The notes beneath the pieces are model-generated. The model had not been told where the DNA came from, made no database searches, and saw only the letters and a list, made by a program, of their open reading frames with translations. From Candidatus Edwardsbacteria bacterium RifOxyA12_full_54_48 (GTDB taxonomy: Bacteria; Edwardsbacteria; AC1; EtOH8), in assembly GCA_001777915.1 (NCBI GenBank), contig MFFN01000004.1, positions 1 through 64,000 on the forward strand: 64,000 bases of DNA, read 5' to 3'. Positions 1-6,988 of the stretch are shown piece after piece. Numbering within the stretch: position 1 is the stretch's first letter; every line of letters starts with the position of its first letter. A program made the translations under genes and the position numbers.

Positions 1-307
1 GGCGGCATCGGGCACCATACAAAAACCACAGCGCAATTGATCCATCACCGTGACTGCATTTTTATGTTGTTTTCGCCAGCTGCAACAGCCCCCGGGACTT
101 CTCTTTGTTACTTTCTCTTGGTCACAAGAGAAAGTAAGGCCAGGGGCCTGCGTTCCCTGTTCTACCGTGTACGACATTCACGCCCGCCTAGCCGTACTGG
201 TGGCGATGCTCACACATTCAGCCAGTCAGACAAGCCAGCCTTCTCAGTGTGACAGCTTTTAATATCCGCCTCCCTCTCCTAATGCGTTAGGGGAGGGCAG
301 GGTGGGG
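1..307. repeat. Repeat-bearing spacer downstream of the sugar-phosphate transferase
   Basis: No gene is supported here. The stretch holds a perfect 13-bp hairpin at 108-137 (TTACTTTCTCTTG, 4-base loop, and its complement), a 43-bp TCACAC/GTGTGA element at 210-252, and a pyrimidine/purine-rich palindrome at about 269-303 whose sequence supplies the stop codon of the minus-strand gene that ends at 308. Short ORFs across it are repeat readthrough. Confidence 0.75.
210..252. repeat. 43-bp TCACAC/GTGTGA element, copy 1
   Basis: It begins TCACAC and ends GTGTGA (inverted ends) with the shared CTTCTCA segment before the right end. The middle is the most divergent of the ten copies in the window. 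Confidence 0.75.
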
Positions 308-1384
308 TCACCCGTTGGCCCCCTGGTCCAGGTCCATGTCCTCCACCTCGGGCAGGGCCGGCCGGCCCGGGCCCCCGGGCTTTTCCGGGGCGAACATCCC
401 CAGCCCGGCCATTCTCCAGGTGAAGGCCAGCCAGGCCGCGGCCAGCAGGGCCGCCTGCTGCCAGGGCGGCAGGAAAAGGGCGGCATAGCCCAGGGCCGAA
501 AAGAACAGCCCCAGGCCCCACATCATCCAGTCCACCCGCCAGACGCTTAAGGTCCTGGCCTGCAGCAGGTCGTAGACGTGCCGCCGGTCGCCGGTGAAGA
601 CGTCCCTTTTGCCCAGCAGACGCCGGACGATGGCCAGCCCGGTGTCCAGGACAAAGGGCGACAGCACCAGCAGCACCGGGATGATGGCCCCAGGTCCGGT
701 CCTGACTATGTTCAGCCCCATGCCGGCCAGGTAAAAGCCCAGCATCAGGCTGCCGCAGTCGCCCATGAAGATCCGGGCCGGCGGCCGGTTGAAATGCAAA
801 AAGCCCAGGGCCGCCCCCATGCACACCAGCTTCAGGCTGATGCCCTCGAAGGTCTGCAGCTGCAGGGACAGCAGCAGCAGCCCCAGGCCGGCGGCCACCG
901 CCATCCCGGCGGCCAGCCCGTCCATCCCGTCCATCAGGTTGAAGGCGTTGCAGCCGCCCATCAGCACCAGCACCGCCAGCAGGAAATCCAGCCGCTCATA
1001 GCCGGTCAGCGGGACCGCGGTCATTATCAGCACCGTCACCAGGCAGGCGGCCAGCAGCAGCACCGCCTTGACCCAGGGCTTGATCTCGCGCAGGTCGTCC
1101 AGCAGGCCCACCAGGAACACCACCATCCCGCCGATCATGTAGGCGATCATGTTCCGGGAGCCCATCAGCCCGGGATTGATCAGCATTACCGCCAGCAGGC
1201 CGGCATAGAGCCCCATGGCTATGGCGATGCCCCCGGTCCGGGCCAGTTGGAACAGGTGGGTGCGGTATGACAGGCCGTCCGGGACGTCCCAGGCGTTCAT
1301 CCGCCGGCCCATGATCTGGGCGAAAGGCATGGCCAGCACGGTGGTGGCCAGGGCCGTCAGGAAGATGAAAAGGTAGTTAATCAT
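308..1384 (-). CDS. Undecaprenyl-phosphate sugar-1-phosphate transferase (WecA/TagO/MraY family)
   Basis: This integral inner-membrane enzyme of glycosyltransferase family 4 is expected to transfer a HexNAc-1-phosphate from a UDP-sugar to undecaprenyl phosphate, the first step of a lipid-linked glycan. The 358 residues are almost wholly hydrophobic with about ten membrane segments. Family motifs are all visible: GLLDD near residue 93, NAFNLMDGMDGL near 146-157, IFMGDCGS near 205-212 and a cytoplasmic DRRHVYDLL loop near 270. It resembles WecA/TagO more than MraY because the muramyl-pentapeptide-specific region is absent. It probably primes the polysaccharide built by the 6.9-22.2 kb operon on the same strand, though repeat spacers and other genes lie between. 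The UDP-sugar specificity cannot be read. Its TGA lies at the edge of a dispersed palindrome. Confidence 0.9.
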   Translation of the reverse strand: MINYLFIFLTALATTVLAMPFAQIMGRRMNAWDVPDGLSYRTHLFQLARTGGIAIAMGLYAGLLAVMLINPGLMGSRNMIAYMIGGMVVFLVGLLDDLREIKPWVKAVLLLAACLVTVLIMTAVPLTGYERLDFLLAVLVLMGGCNAFNLMDGMDGLAAGMAVAAGLGLLLLSLQLQTFEGISLKLVCMGAALGFLHFNRPPARIFMGDCGSLMLGFYLAGMGLNIVRTGPGAIIPVLLVLSPFVLDTGLAIVRRLLGKRDVFTGDRRHVYDLLQARTLSVWRVDWMMWGLGLFFSALGYAALFLPPWQQAALLAAAWLAFTWRMAGLGMFAPEKPGGPGRPALPEVEDMDLDQGANG

Positions 1385-2059
1385 CGGTCATCCCTAGGTT
1401 GATGTTTGGGGTATCCGGGTACCTGCTGCCACCAAGACACTAAGACACCAAGATACTTGGATCGTTACAGCCATTGCGAAAACACTCCCTGCCGAACAAA
1501 CGAAGCAATCCCCTATTGTCATCCCCGTCCTCTCCCTGCCTGCCGGCTTCCCTCTCCGCTGCGGGGAGGGAGTGAGGGTGGGGTTGGGGATCCAGGGTTT
1601 ATTGGCCACAGAATGCACAAAAATCACAAGGAAACTTGGATCGTTACAGCCATTGCGAAAACACTCCCTGCCTTCCAGCGGAAGCAATCCCCTATATTGT
1701 CACCACTTCGAAAGTTTGTTTTTTGCCAACCTCAGTGCAGGCTCTGAGGTCTCTCTCATCAGGCGTGTCGAACGGGTGACGATACTCACACATTCAACTT
1801 GCCAGGCAAGCCAGTCTTCTCAGTGTGACAGGCCATTAACTTTGGTTACCCAGAAAAGATCCGTGTGAATCCGTATAGATCCGTTGAATCCGTGTTCTAT
1901 TGGTCCCCCGGGTACCTTTAACCACAAAGGCACCAAGACACAAAAGATTTTATTTAATGCCACGTTTCATTGCTTTCGTCATTCTGGGCCCGGCGTCACG
2001 CCTTGCCAGCCGAAGGATCCTTTTGCCACAGAAGGCCTGCCCTAAAGACTTTTGATAAC
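1385..2059. repeat. Repeat mosaic between the sugar-phosphate transferase and the HEPN gene
   Basis: No gene is supported. Two copies of an ATTGCGA...GAAGCAATCC element sit at about 1459-1512 and 1638-1692, with a purine/pyrimidine palindrome at about 1548-1590 between them. A tract at 1699-1782 recurs at 29014-29100 and leads into a 43-bp element at 1786-1828. Next comes an ATCCGTGTGAATCCG-type tract (about 1858-1915) and an ACCACAAAGGCACCAAGACAC tract (about 1920-1945). Several of these modules recur elsewhere in the same relative order. Confidence 0.75.
1786..1828. repeat. 43-bp TCACAC/GTGTGA element, copy 2
   Basis: Inverted ends TCACAC and GTGTGA enclose an inner palindrome CTTGCC-A-GGCAAG. 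It is preceded by GGGTGACGATAC, the right end of another element family, as in the copy at 3233. Confidence 0.85.
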
Positions 2060-2497
2060 CTAGACGATCAGTTCTTTGGCCGCAGCCAGGAATTCTTCGG
2101 CATCATTGACCAGCTGGACGGCGCTGTCGAAAGAAAACCTTCCGTAATAATCGGCATTTTCCCTGAGCACTTTAGCTAGCTGCAGCGCTTCCACCAAACG
2201 GACATCCAGTTGTTTGGTTTTAACGTACAATTCCCGCAGGGCATATTGCAGGCAATGATGGCTTCTTTCGCGCAACCCGGCCCGGTACACCAATGCCCGG
2301 GCGGCATGAAACATGGCGTAATAGGCCTGAATGGATGCCCATTTATGGCTGCCCTGGGCCAGGCTCTGCCGGGCGGCCAAAAGATCCGCCGCCGCCTGCT
2401 CCAACTCGGCCGGGGCCAGACCGGCCGCCTGGGGGAATATTTTAAGCCGTCCCTTCTCCAGGCATTCCCGGTATTCCGGGCTTATGTTTTCTGCCAC
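2060..2497 (-). CDS. HEPN-domain protein, probable toxin of an MNT-HEPN pair
   Basis: This 145-residue all-helical protein has the HEPN signature AYYAMFHAARALVYRAGL near residues 58-75, followed by an R-x4-H arrangement (R76, H81) like the ribonuclease motif of HEPN toxins. HEPN proteins paired with a minimal nucleotidyltransferase form type VII toxin-antitoxin systems, in which the nucleotidyltransferase modifies the HEPN protein. The start is GTG at 2497, which overlaps the last 16 bases of the upstream nucleotidyltransferase gene, so the two are translationally coupled and co-transcribed. Toxicity is inferred: the region around the putative catalytic motif follows the broad PF05168-type pattern, in which RNase activity is not guaranteed. 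Confidence 0.8.
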   Translation of the reverse strand: MAENISPEYRECLEKGRLKIFPQAAGLAPAELEQAAADLLAARQSLAQGSHKWASIQAYYAMFHAARALVYRAGLRERSHHCLQYALRELYVKTKQLDVRLVEALQLAKVLRENADYYGRFSFDSAVQLVNDAEEFLAAAKELIV

Positions 2498-3018
2498 AGC
2501 ACCATTCCCCGTTCTACTTCATGGTAAAATATTTCGCCGCGTTTCTGCATTCCGGCCCACTCCACCGGATCCTTGACCACGGTTTGGATCTTCGGGGCAA
2601 AGATGAGCGCCGCCCGGCGGGCCGCCTCAGGCTGGTTGGATAGTACCAAGATATCCACGTCGCTGTCTTCCTGATCCTGGCCCAAAGCGGCGCTGCCGTA
2701 AAGCACTATTTTTATCGACAGGGGGTTCAGTTTTTTCAAGAACCCCGCCAGTCCCATGATGGTGTCAGTTATTTTCACCTGGCAGACAGCCGGGTGCCCG
2801 GAAACCACCCGGTAATGTTTCATTCGGCCGCTGGACCGGACCGTTACCCAGCCCATATCCGCCAGCCGCCTCAAGGCATAGTTGGCGGCGCTTTTTCCCA
2901 CCCCCGACCTGACGGCCGCCTCCCGGCCGTAAAACTCGGTTTGGGGATGCCGGGCCAGATGCAACAGCACTTTTTGTAAGGCGCTTTCCCAGAACAGGGA
3001 GCTGACGTTCTTTTTCAT
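2482..3018 (-). CDS. Winged-helix plus minimal nucleotidyltransferase (MNT) protein, probable antitoxin/autoregulator
   Basis: The 178 residues divide into an N-terminal winged helix-turn-helix of about 75 residues (FYGREAAVRSGVGKSAANYALRRLADMG is spread over residues 29-56) and a C-terminal polymerase-beta-type nucleotidyltransferase. The catalytic pattern is complete: Y107-G108-S109 and the paired acids D120-V-D122. In characterised type VII systems such an enzyme adenylylates and silences the HEPN partner, which here is the overlapping downstream gene. The DNA-binding domain fits the palindrome that sits over its promoter, so it is likely an autorepressor. Fusion of the winged helix to MNT is common in this family. 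Confidence 0.85.
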   Translation of the reverse strand: MKKNVSSLFWESALQKVLLHLARHPQTEFYGREAAVRSGVGKSAANYALRRLADMGWVTVRSSGRMKHYRVVSGHPAVCQVKITDTIMGLAGFLKKLNPLSIKIVLYGSAALGQDQEDSDVDILVLSNQPEAARRAALIFAPKIQTVVKDPVEWAGMQKRGEIFYHEVERGMVLWQKT

Positions 3019-3028
3019 ATGTGTCCTT

Positions 3029-3075
3029 TATAATGGATATATGTCCATTATATTGGTTTTATGTCCTTTTGTCAA
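3029..3075 (-). promoter_or_regulatory. Promoter and palindromic operator of the MNT-HEPN pair
   Basis: On the minus strand, TTGACA (3070-3075) and TATAAT (3047-3052) are separated by exactly 17 bases. A 24-bp inverted repeat at 3029-3052, with half-sites TATAATGGA and TCCATTATA, overlaps the -10 box. This is the geometry of an autoregulated toxin-antitoxin operator, and the MNT protein carries a winged helix. Confidence 0.85.
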
Positions 3076-3183
3076 GGGGTTCATTCTTAACCACAGAATG
3101 CCCAGAAATAACCAAGATACTCGGATCGTTACAGTCATTGCGAGCAGGCCTTCGTTTATTCTGACGAAGCAATCCCATATATT

Positions 3184-3227
3184 GTCACCCTGAGATCTCT
3201 TCCCGCCCGCCTAGCTGAACGGGTGAC
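3184..3227. repeat. 44-bp GTCACCC/GGGTGAC element
   Basis: Seven-base inverted ends GTCACCC and GGGTGAC enclose CTGAGATCTCTTCCCGCCCG and a TAGCTGAAC segment. It lies five bases from the adjoining 43-bp element and forms a composite with it. Confidence 0.8.
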
Positions 3228-3232
3228 GATAC

Positions 3233-3275
3233 TCACACATTCAACTTGCCAGGCAAGCCAGCCTTCTCAGTGTGA
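3233..3275. repeat. 43-bp TCACAC/GTGTGA element, copy 3
   Basis: The inverted ends and the inner CTTGCC-A-GGCAAG palindrome are intact. It is nearly identical to the copy at 3414. Confidence 0.85.
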
Positions 3276-3413
3276 CAGGCCATTAACTTTGGTTGTTCAG
3301 TAACGATCCGTGTGCATCCCCGCCATTAGCAAGTAGTCCATATAGGCGGGCAAGCCGCCCCATCCGTGTGAATCTGTGTTCCATGGTCCCCCGTCCTTTT
3401 GCCACCACGATAC

Positions 3414-3456
3414 TCACACATTCAACTTGCCAGGCAAGCCAGCCTTCTCAGTGTGA
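3414..3456. repeat. 43-bp TCACAC/GTGTGA element, copy 4
   Basis: The ends and inner palindrome are intact, 181 bp from the previous copy. Unlike copies 2 and 3 it lacks the GGGTGAC lead-in, although the GATAC bases just before it are kept. Confidence 0.85.
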
Positions 3457-3626
3457 CAGGCTTTTACTCTTTCAACTTTTAACTTTGAACTTTAAGCTTA
3501 ATACTGTCTACTGTATACTTCGGGAATGCTTTCTTCTTTTATCTTTCCGCTATTCGCTAACCGCTGCACGCTATCCGTTGGTTTCCGCTTTCCGCTTTTT
3601 GCTCTTTGATTTTTGATCTTTGATCT

Positions 3627-4814
3627 TTAACCTGCGTCTCCATCGGTTATCTCTTCAGCCAGCAGATCCGCCGGAACCGTCTTGACCAGGCATCCGTTTA
3701 CTTTACGCTCCGAGACAGGCCCCGAAGAGCAGACGATCAGCGCCCGGGCCGGATGGTAATTATCTATGAAGGATGCCAGCCCGGACGGCCTGGCCCCGGG
3801 CTTAAGCTTGACCTCTACCGGCAGCAGCGACTGGCCGGTTTGAACCACAAAATCAACCTCGGCTCCGGCCTTGGTCCGCCAGTATTTTAACGAAACAGAT
3901 TGCTTCAGCAGTTCGGTGAAAACATAGTTCTCAAAAAGGGCGCCTTGATCCTCCAGCGAAGCGGGATACTGGCCCAGCACCGCGTTCCTTAAGCCGTTAT
4001 CGATAAAATATATCTTGGGCTGTTTGACGATCTCCTTGTTGGGGTTGGCGGCCAGGGGCGTGATCAGCCGGACCAGATAACTTTTTTCCAAAGCTTCCAG
4101 ATATTTTTTAAGGGTGGGATACGAGACCCCGGTGGCCCGGGCGGCTGTTTGAAAGCTTAACAATGAGCCGATATTATTGGCCAAAAAGCGAACCAGGCGT
4201 TCCAGCCCCGCCAGATCCGTTATGGAAAAATTCTGGGCCACATCCTTATACAACAGGGTATTGTACAGGCTGTCCAGTATGGTCCTTTTATCCGCCAGTT
4301 CTGGAGTAAGGGCGGCTTTGGGATAACCGCCATAGACGGCATGTTCCCATAGCAGGCGATCCTTAATGGCGGGAGTGGTCTCCACCAGGCCGGCGGCCTG
4401 CCCAAACTCCGCCAGGGAAAAAGGGAAAAGCCGGATGATGCCCACCCGGCCCACCAACTGGGAAAGGATCTGTTTGCTGAGCATCAGCTCCGAAGAGGAG
4501 GAAATTATCAGCCGGTGCCCCCGGTCGGCCAGATATTTCAGCTTGCGCCCGGCTTCGCTTCCGTAATGCGCTTCATCCAGCCCGGTCAGCCCCCCCGCCA
4601 CCAGATATTGCCTCTCAAAATGCTTGATGTCCCGGTCAAACAAGGCCAGGACGTCCGGGTCGTCAAAGGAAAGATACCGGCTGCCGGAGAGCGATTCCAA
4701 GCGCTTCCGCATCAGGGTGGTTTTCCCGGCCTGCCGGGGCCCCACCAGAGCCGTTACATTGAACAGCTTGATGTGCTTCTGCAATTCCGATTCTATGCTG
4801 CGTTTTATATACAT
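3627..4814 (-). CDS. AAA-type ATPase with C-terminal DUF4143
   Basis: This 395-residue protein of the AAA_14/DUF4143 family has Walker A GPRQAGKT near residues 25-32, a Walker B-like GLDEAH, a winged helix that follows in the middle, and a C-terminal nuclease-fold module with AEVDFV and PVEVK (the D/E-x-K pattern seen in DUF4143 proteins). The family is widespread and its function is unsettled. The ORF is open back to a TTG at 4889, but that codon is the first base triplet of a TTGACA promoter box, so I place the start at the ATG at 4814 (MYIKRSIESEL, typical of the family). The TAA lies inside a GATCAAAGATCAAA repeat tract. A paralogue lies at 23265-24443. Confidence 0.85.
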   Translation of the reverse strand: MYIKRSIESELQKHIKLFNVTALVGPRQAGKTTLMRKRLESLSGSRYLSFDDPDVLALFDRDIKHFERQYLVAGGLTGLDEAHYGSEAGRKLKYLADRGHRLIISSSSELMLSKQILSQLVGRVGIIRLFPFSLAEFGQAAGLVETTPAIKDRLLWEHAVYGGYPKAALTPELADKRTILDSLYNTLLYKDVAQNFSITDLAGLERLVRFLANNIGSLLSFQTAARATGVSYPTLKKYLEALEKSYLVRLITPLAANPNKEIVKQPKIYFIDNGLRNAVLGQYPASLEDQGALFENYVFTELLKQSVSLKYWRTKAGAEVDFVVQTGQSLLPVEVKLKPGARPSGLASFIDNYHPARALIVCSSGPVSERKVNGCLVKTVPADLLAEEITDGDAG

Positions 4815-4860
4815 TTCTATTGCGGTATGACTATAGTTTATATTGATTTTAAGTTTAGTT

Positions 4861-4889
4861 ATTGTAACGCTAACGGGGTATTTTGTCAA
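4861..4889 (-). promoter_or_regulatory. Promoter of the first DUF4143 ATPase
   Basis: On the minus strand, TTGACA (4884-4889) and TACAAT (4861-4866) are separated by 17 bases. It decides the downstream start at 4814 over the longer open frame. Confidence 0.75.
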
Positions 4890-5280
4890 GCGGTTAGAGA
4901 ACCGGAAAATATTTTGACCCCCGAAACATGCCCTGAGTTAAACCACCAAGGCACTAAGACACCAAGGGTTTTTAGTTATTAGTTATTGGTTGCTGGTTAT
5001 TCGGAAAAAATCCGTGTGCATCCGTATATATCCGTTGAATCCGTGTTCTATTGGTCCCCCGGGTACCTTTAACCACAAAGGGCACAAAGCGCACAAAGAG
5101 ATTTAATTTATGTAACGATCCGTGTGAATCCCCGCCATTAGCAAGTAGTCCATATAGGCGGGCAAGCCGCCCCATCCGTGTGAATCCGTGTACCATGGTC
5201 CCCACTCACACATTCCGCTTTCGCTTCCATGTTTGGCTTCCACGTGTGCCAAAGCTTTAGCGGAGGCAATCCCCTATATT

Positions 5281-5324
5281 GTCACCCTGAGATCTCTTCC
5301 CGCCCGACAAGCTGAACGGGTGAC
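5281..5324. repeat. 44-bp GTCACCC/GGGTGAC element
   Basis: Seven-base inverted ends are present, with the same interior as the copy at 3184 except for CGACAAGCTG. It is followed by GATAC and the left end of an interrupted 43-bp element. Confidence 0.8.
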
Positions 5325-5329
5325 GATAC

Positions 5330-5410
5330 TCACACATTCCGCTTTCGCTTACATGTTTGGCTTCCACGAGTGCCAAAGCTTTAGCGGAGGCACTCAACCT
5401 GCCAGGCAAT
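5330..5410. repeat. Nested repeat: a 43-bp element interrupted by another palindromic element
   Basis: The left end TCACACATTC is followed not by AACCTGCC but by about 54 bases running from CGCTTTCGC to TTTAGCGGAGGCAC. The 43-bp element then resumes with TCAACCTGCCAGGCAA. The inserted module has its own inverted ends and an inner TTGGC/GCCAA pair. The right end of the host element is lost after GGCAA. The same module occurs free at about 5215-5266 and 29299-29355. Confidence 0.7.
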
Positions 5411-5498
5411 ATCGAAAATTTAAACCCAAAACATCCTTGTTGTTTTAGTGTTTCCGTGATCAGGTTTTATTTAGTAATTCGTAATTCGTCTTTCGTAA

Positions 5499-6947
5499 TT
5501 ATCGCTTCTTTCTTGCCGCCCAGCAGGGAAGCGAGATGAGCCCCCATAGCGATCCCAGCCCGTAGGAAAAATGCAGGGTCATAAAGACGATCGGGAGCAA
5601 CAGCAGGGAGCCGAAACTGAATGACGAATTACGAATTACAAATTCCGAACCACCGGGTTGTTTGTTTGTTTCCCCCGGTCCCCCAACCGTTTCAAACGTT
5701 TTGACCACCCCGCCCTTGGCAGCACCCTGTTTGCTGTACGCTGTACGCTGTACGCTGCGCCCTGCCCGACCTACAAAGTAAAGCATCGCGCCGAAGTAGG
5801 CCCCCAGCACCAGCGCCAATAGAAGCAGAGCTATCGGGCCAAAACCATTAACTAATCCCTCTCCGCTTCGGGGAGGGTAGGGAGGGGTCGGTCCGCTGAA
5901 ACCCGTTGAACCTGTTGAACTTTTTAAACTTATTAAACTTGCCATTATCAGCAGCAGAATAGTCGAGACGAAGATCAGGGGGATGAAGTGGCGCAGGCTC
6001 AGCGCATAGGGCGCAATATATTTGGTATACACCACCCACTGGCCGTTCTTGAAGTTCTGGGACCATAAACCTGATAATGTATTCCGGCAGTAGTAATAGC
6101 TCTTGATCTTGGGGGTCAGATATATCTTGCCCGGGGCTTCTCTATCCGCAGATTGCGCAGATTTCCGCAGATTACTTTCTTTCTCGGTTTTTTCACTTTT
6201 TATGCCACACCCTCCTGTCATTCCCGACCCAATCGGGAATCCAGGCTCTTTTTCCTCACACAGAGCCGCAGAGACACCAAGATTACTTTCTCTCTCGATT
6301 TCTGAATTTTGAAATTTGAAATTTGAAATGAACTTAATTCCCCGCCTGATGCGGGAATTAAGTTCAATGTCCTGGTTCCTGGTCAGCCGGGCATCGTACA
6401 GGCCGTACCTGGCGAAGGTCTCCTTTTTGTAAAAACCCAAATACACCGTATCCACGTAACCTTCGAAATCCCCCAGACGGAAAGCACCGCCGCCCAGGCC
6501 GAACGGACTTAAGTGTGCCATACTGATTGCCCGGGCTATGCTGTCGTTTTTTAGATCTATTGGTATTGCCGGGCCGCCCACATTATCAGCGTCTTTATCT
6601 TTTATGGTTTTTATACATTGTGTTAAATAATCTGGTGCTATCAATGAATGCCCGCTTAATATAAGTATGTAATCCCCTTTGGCCTTGTTTATACCAATGT
6701 TCATTCCATAAGGCGCGGTCTTATGTGGATTATCAATTATTTCCCAGTGCTTAAGATTCTTGGCCAGAAGGTTGTTTTTTAAACAATTACCTGCTACCTC
6801 CTTGGTATTGTCTACAGAATTTCCATCGATCAACAGAACTTCAATGCTGTATAAAGGCAAGTCCTGGGAAATAATAGACCCCAGGCAATTTTCTATAAAC
6901 TTGGCTTCATTTCTAATGGGCAGTATTATTGATACAGTTGGCTGCAT
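5499..6947 (-). CDS. Family 2 glycosyltransferase with membrane C-terminus, invaded in frame by repeats
   Basis: The N-terminal 200 residues are a clean GT-A glycosyltransferase: VSIILPIRNE at 5-14, DGNSVDNT near 41-48, and the acceptor-site region NQDIELNSRIRRG at 191-203. The membrane tail follows KIYLTPKIKSYYYCRNTLSGL. Against this family pattern three low-complexity stretches are extra: residues about 204-272, about 342-369 and about 397-445. At DNA level each is typical spacer repeat sequence (see separate entries). The frame survives all three, so a 482-residue product is possible where about 335 would be normal. The protein is the last gene of the polysaccharide operon, 41 bp after the previous one. 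Whether it still works is uncertain: insertion 1 lies just after the acceptor motif, and insertions 2 and 3 lie between membrane segments. Its stop codon is inside an ATTACGAATTACG-type repeat. Confidence 0.85.
   Translation of the reverse strand: MQPTVSIILPIRNEAKFIENCLGSIISQDLPLYSIEVLLIDGNSVDNTKEVAGNCLKNNLLAKNLKHWEIIDNPHKTAPYGMNIGINKAKGDYILILSGHSLIAPDYLTQCIKTIKDKDADNVGGPAIPIDLKNDSIARAISMAHLSPFGLGGGAFRLGDFEGYVDTVYLGFYKKETFARYGLYDARLTRNQDIELNSRIRRGIKFISNFKFQNSEIERESNLGVSAALCEEKEPGFPIGSGMTGGCGIKSEKTEKESNLRKSAQSADREAPGKIYLTPKIKSYYYCRNTLSGLWSQNFKNGQWVVYTKYIAPYALSLRHFIPLIFVSTILLLIMASLISLKSSTGSTGFSGPTPPYPPRSGEGLVNGFGPIALLLLALVLGAYFGAMLYFVGRAGRSVQRTAYSKQGAAKGGVVKTFETVGGPGETNKQPGGSEFVIRNSSFSFGSLLLLPIVFMTLHFSYGLGSLWGLISLPCWAARKKR
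5613..5759. repeat. Repeat insertion 3 inside the glycosyltransferase gene
   Basis: ATGACGAATTACGAATTAC, then GGTTTGTTTGTTT, TTTCAAACGTTTTGA, and three copies of GCTGTAC(G) are the same kinds of short iterations that fill the spacers. They encode the residues around GRSVQRTAYSKQ and SEFVIRNSSFSF, which match nothing expected of a glycosyltransferase. Confidence 0.7.
5858..5941. repeat. Repeat insertion 2 inside the glycosyltransferase gene
   Basis: A CCCTCTCCGCTTCGGGGAGG palindrome, of the family also seen at 269, 1548 and 31934, is joined to an iterated GTTGAAC/TTAAACTT tract. It encodes SSTGSTGFSG and PPYPPRSGEG between two hydrophobic segments. Confidence 0.75.
6132..6338. repeat. Repeat insertion 1 inside the glycosyltransferase gene
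   Basis: About 207 bases, divisible by three. It contains CCGCAGATTGCGCAGATTTCCGCAG iterations (split across 6147-6171), a GTCATTCCCGACC...CGGGAATCC element near 6218-6245, an ACACAGAGCCGCAGAGACACC tract, and AAATTTGAAATTTGAAAT. At its edge the coding bases for ELNSR and the bases after RRG form an inverted repeat (AACTTAATTCC and GGAATTAAGTT, 6331-6364). Confidence 0.75.
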
Positions 6948-6988
6948 TAAAATAAGGCGATTGTTTTTTAATTTTATATAAGGTTTTG

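Larger units (their letters stand above)
3076..3626. repeat. Repeat mosaic between the MNT-HEPN pair and the first DUF4143 ATPase
   Basis: No gene is supported. In order: an ATTGCGAGCAGG...GACGAAGCAATCCC element (about 3122-3176), a GTCACCC/GGGTGAC element (3184-3227), a 43-bp element (3233-3275), an ATCCGTGTG-type tract with an internal CCGCCATTAGCAAG module (about 3306-3390), a second 43-bp element (3414-3456), and low-complexity AACTTTTAACTTTGAACTTTAA, TACTGTCTACTGTATAC and GATCTTTGATCTTT tracts running up to the stop codon at 3627. Confidence 0.75.
4890..5498. repeat. Repeat mosaic between the first DUF4143 ATPase and the invaded glycosyltransferase
   Basis: No gene is supported. It contains ACCAAGGCACTAAGACACC (about 4942-4965), ATCCGTGTGCATCCGTATATATCC tracts (about 5010-5050 and 5109-5200), two copies of an element built on CCGCTTTCGCTT...CTTTAGCGG (about 5215-5266 and 5339-5392), a GTCACCC/GGGTGAC element at 5281-5324, and AGTAATTCGTAATTCG-type tracts (about 5472-5505) that run into the stop codon of the next gene. 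The second CCGCTTTCGC copy interrupts a 43-bp element. Confidence 0.75.

Noticed and set aside
578-1270. 230-codon plus-strand frame across the sugar-phosphate transferase gene
   Set aside because: Antisense shadow with Gln/His-rich low complexity, mirroring Leu/Val/Ala codons of the membrane protein.
1394-1868. Short open frames in the spacer repeats (also in 3.1-3.6, 5.0-5.5, 22.4-22.9 and 29.1-29.9 kb)
   Set aside because: They follow repeat modules, share peptide strings such as THSTCQASQPSQCDR because the repeats are copied, and have no ribosome binding sites.
4815-4889. Longer start for the first DUF4143 ATPase
   Set aside because: The TTG used would be part of the -35 box of its own promoter, and the transcript would not include it.
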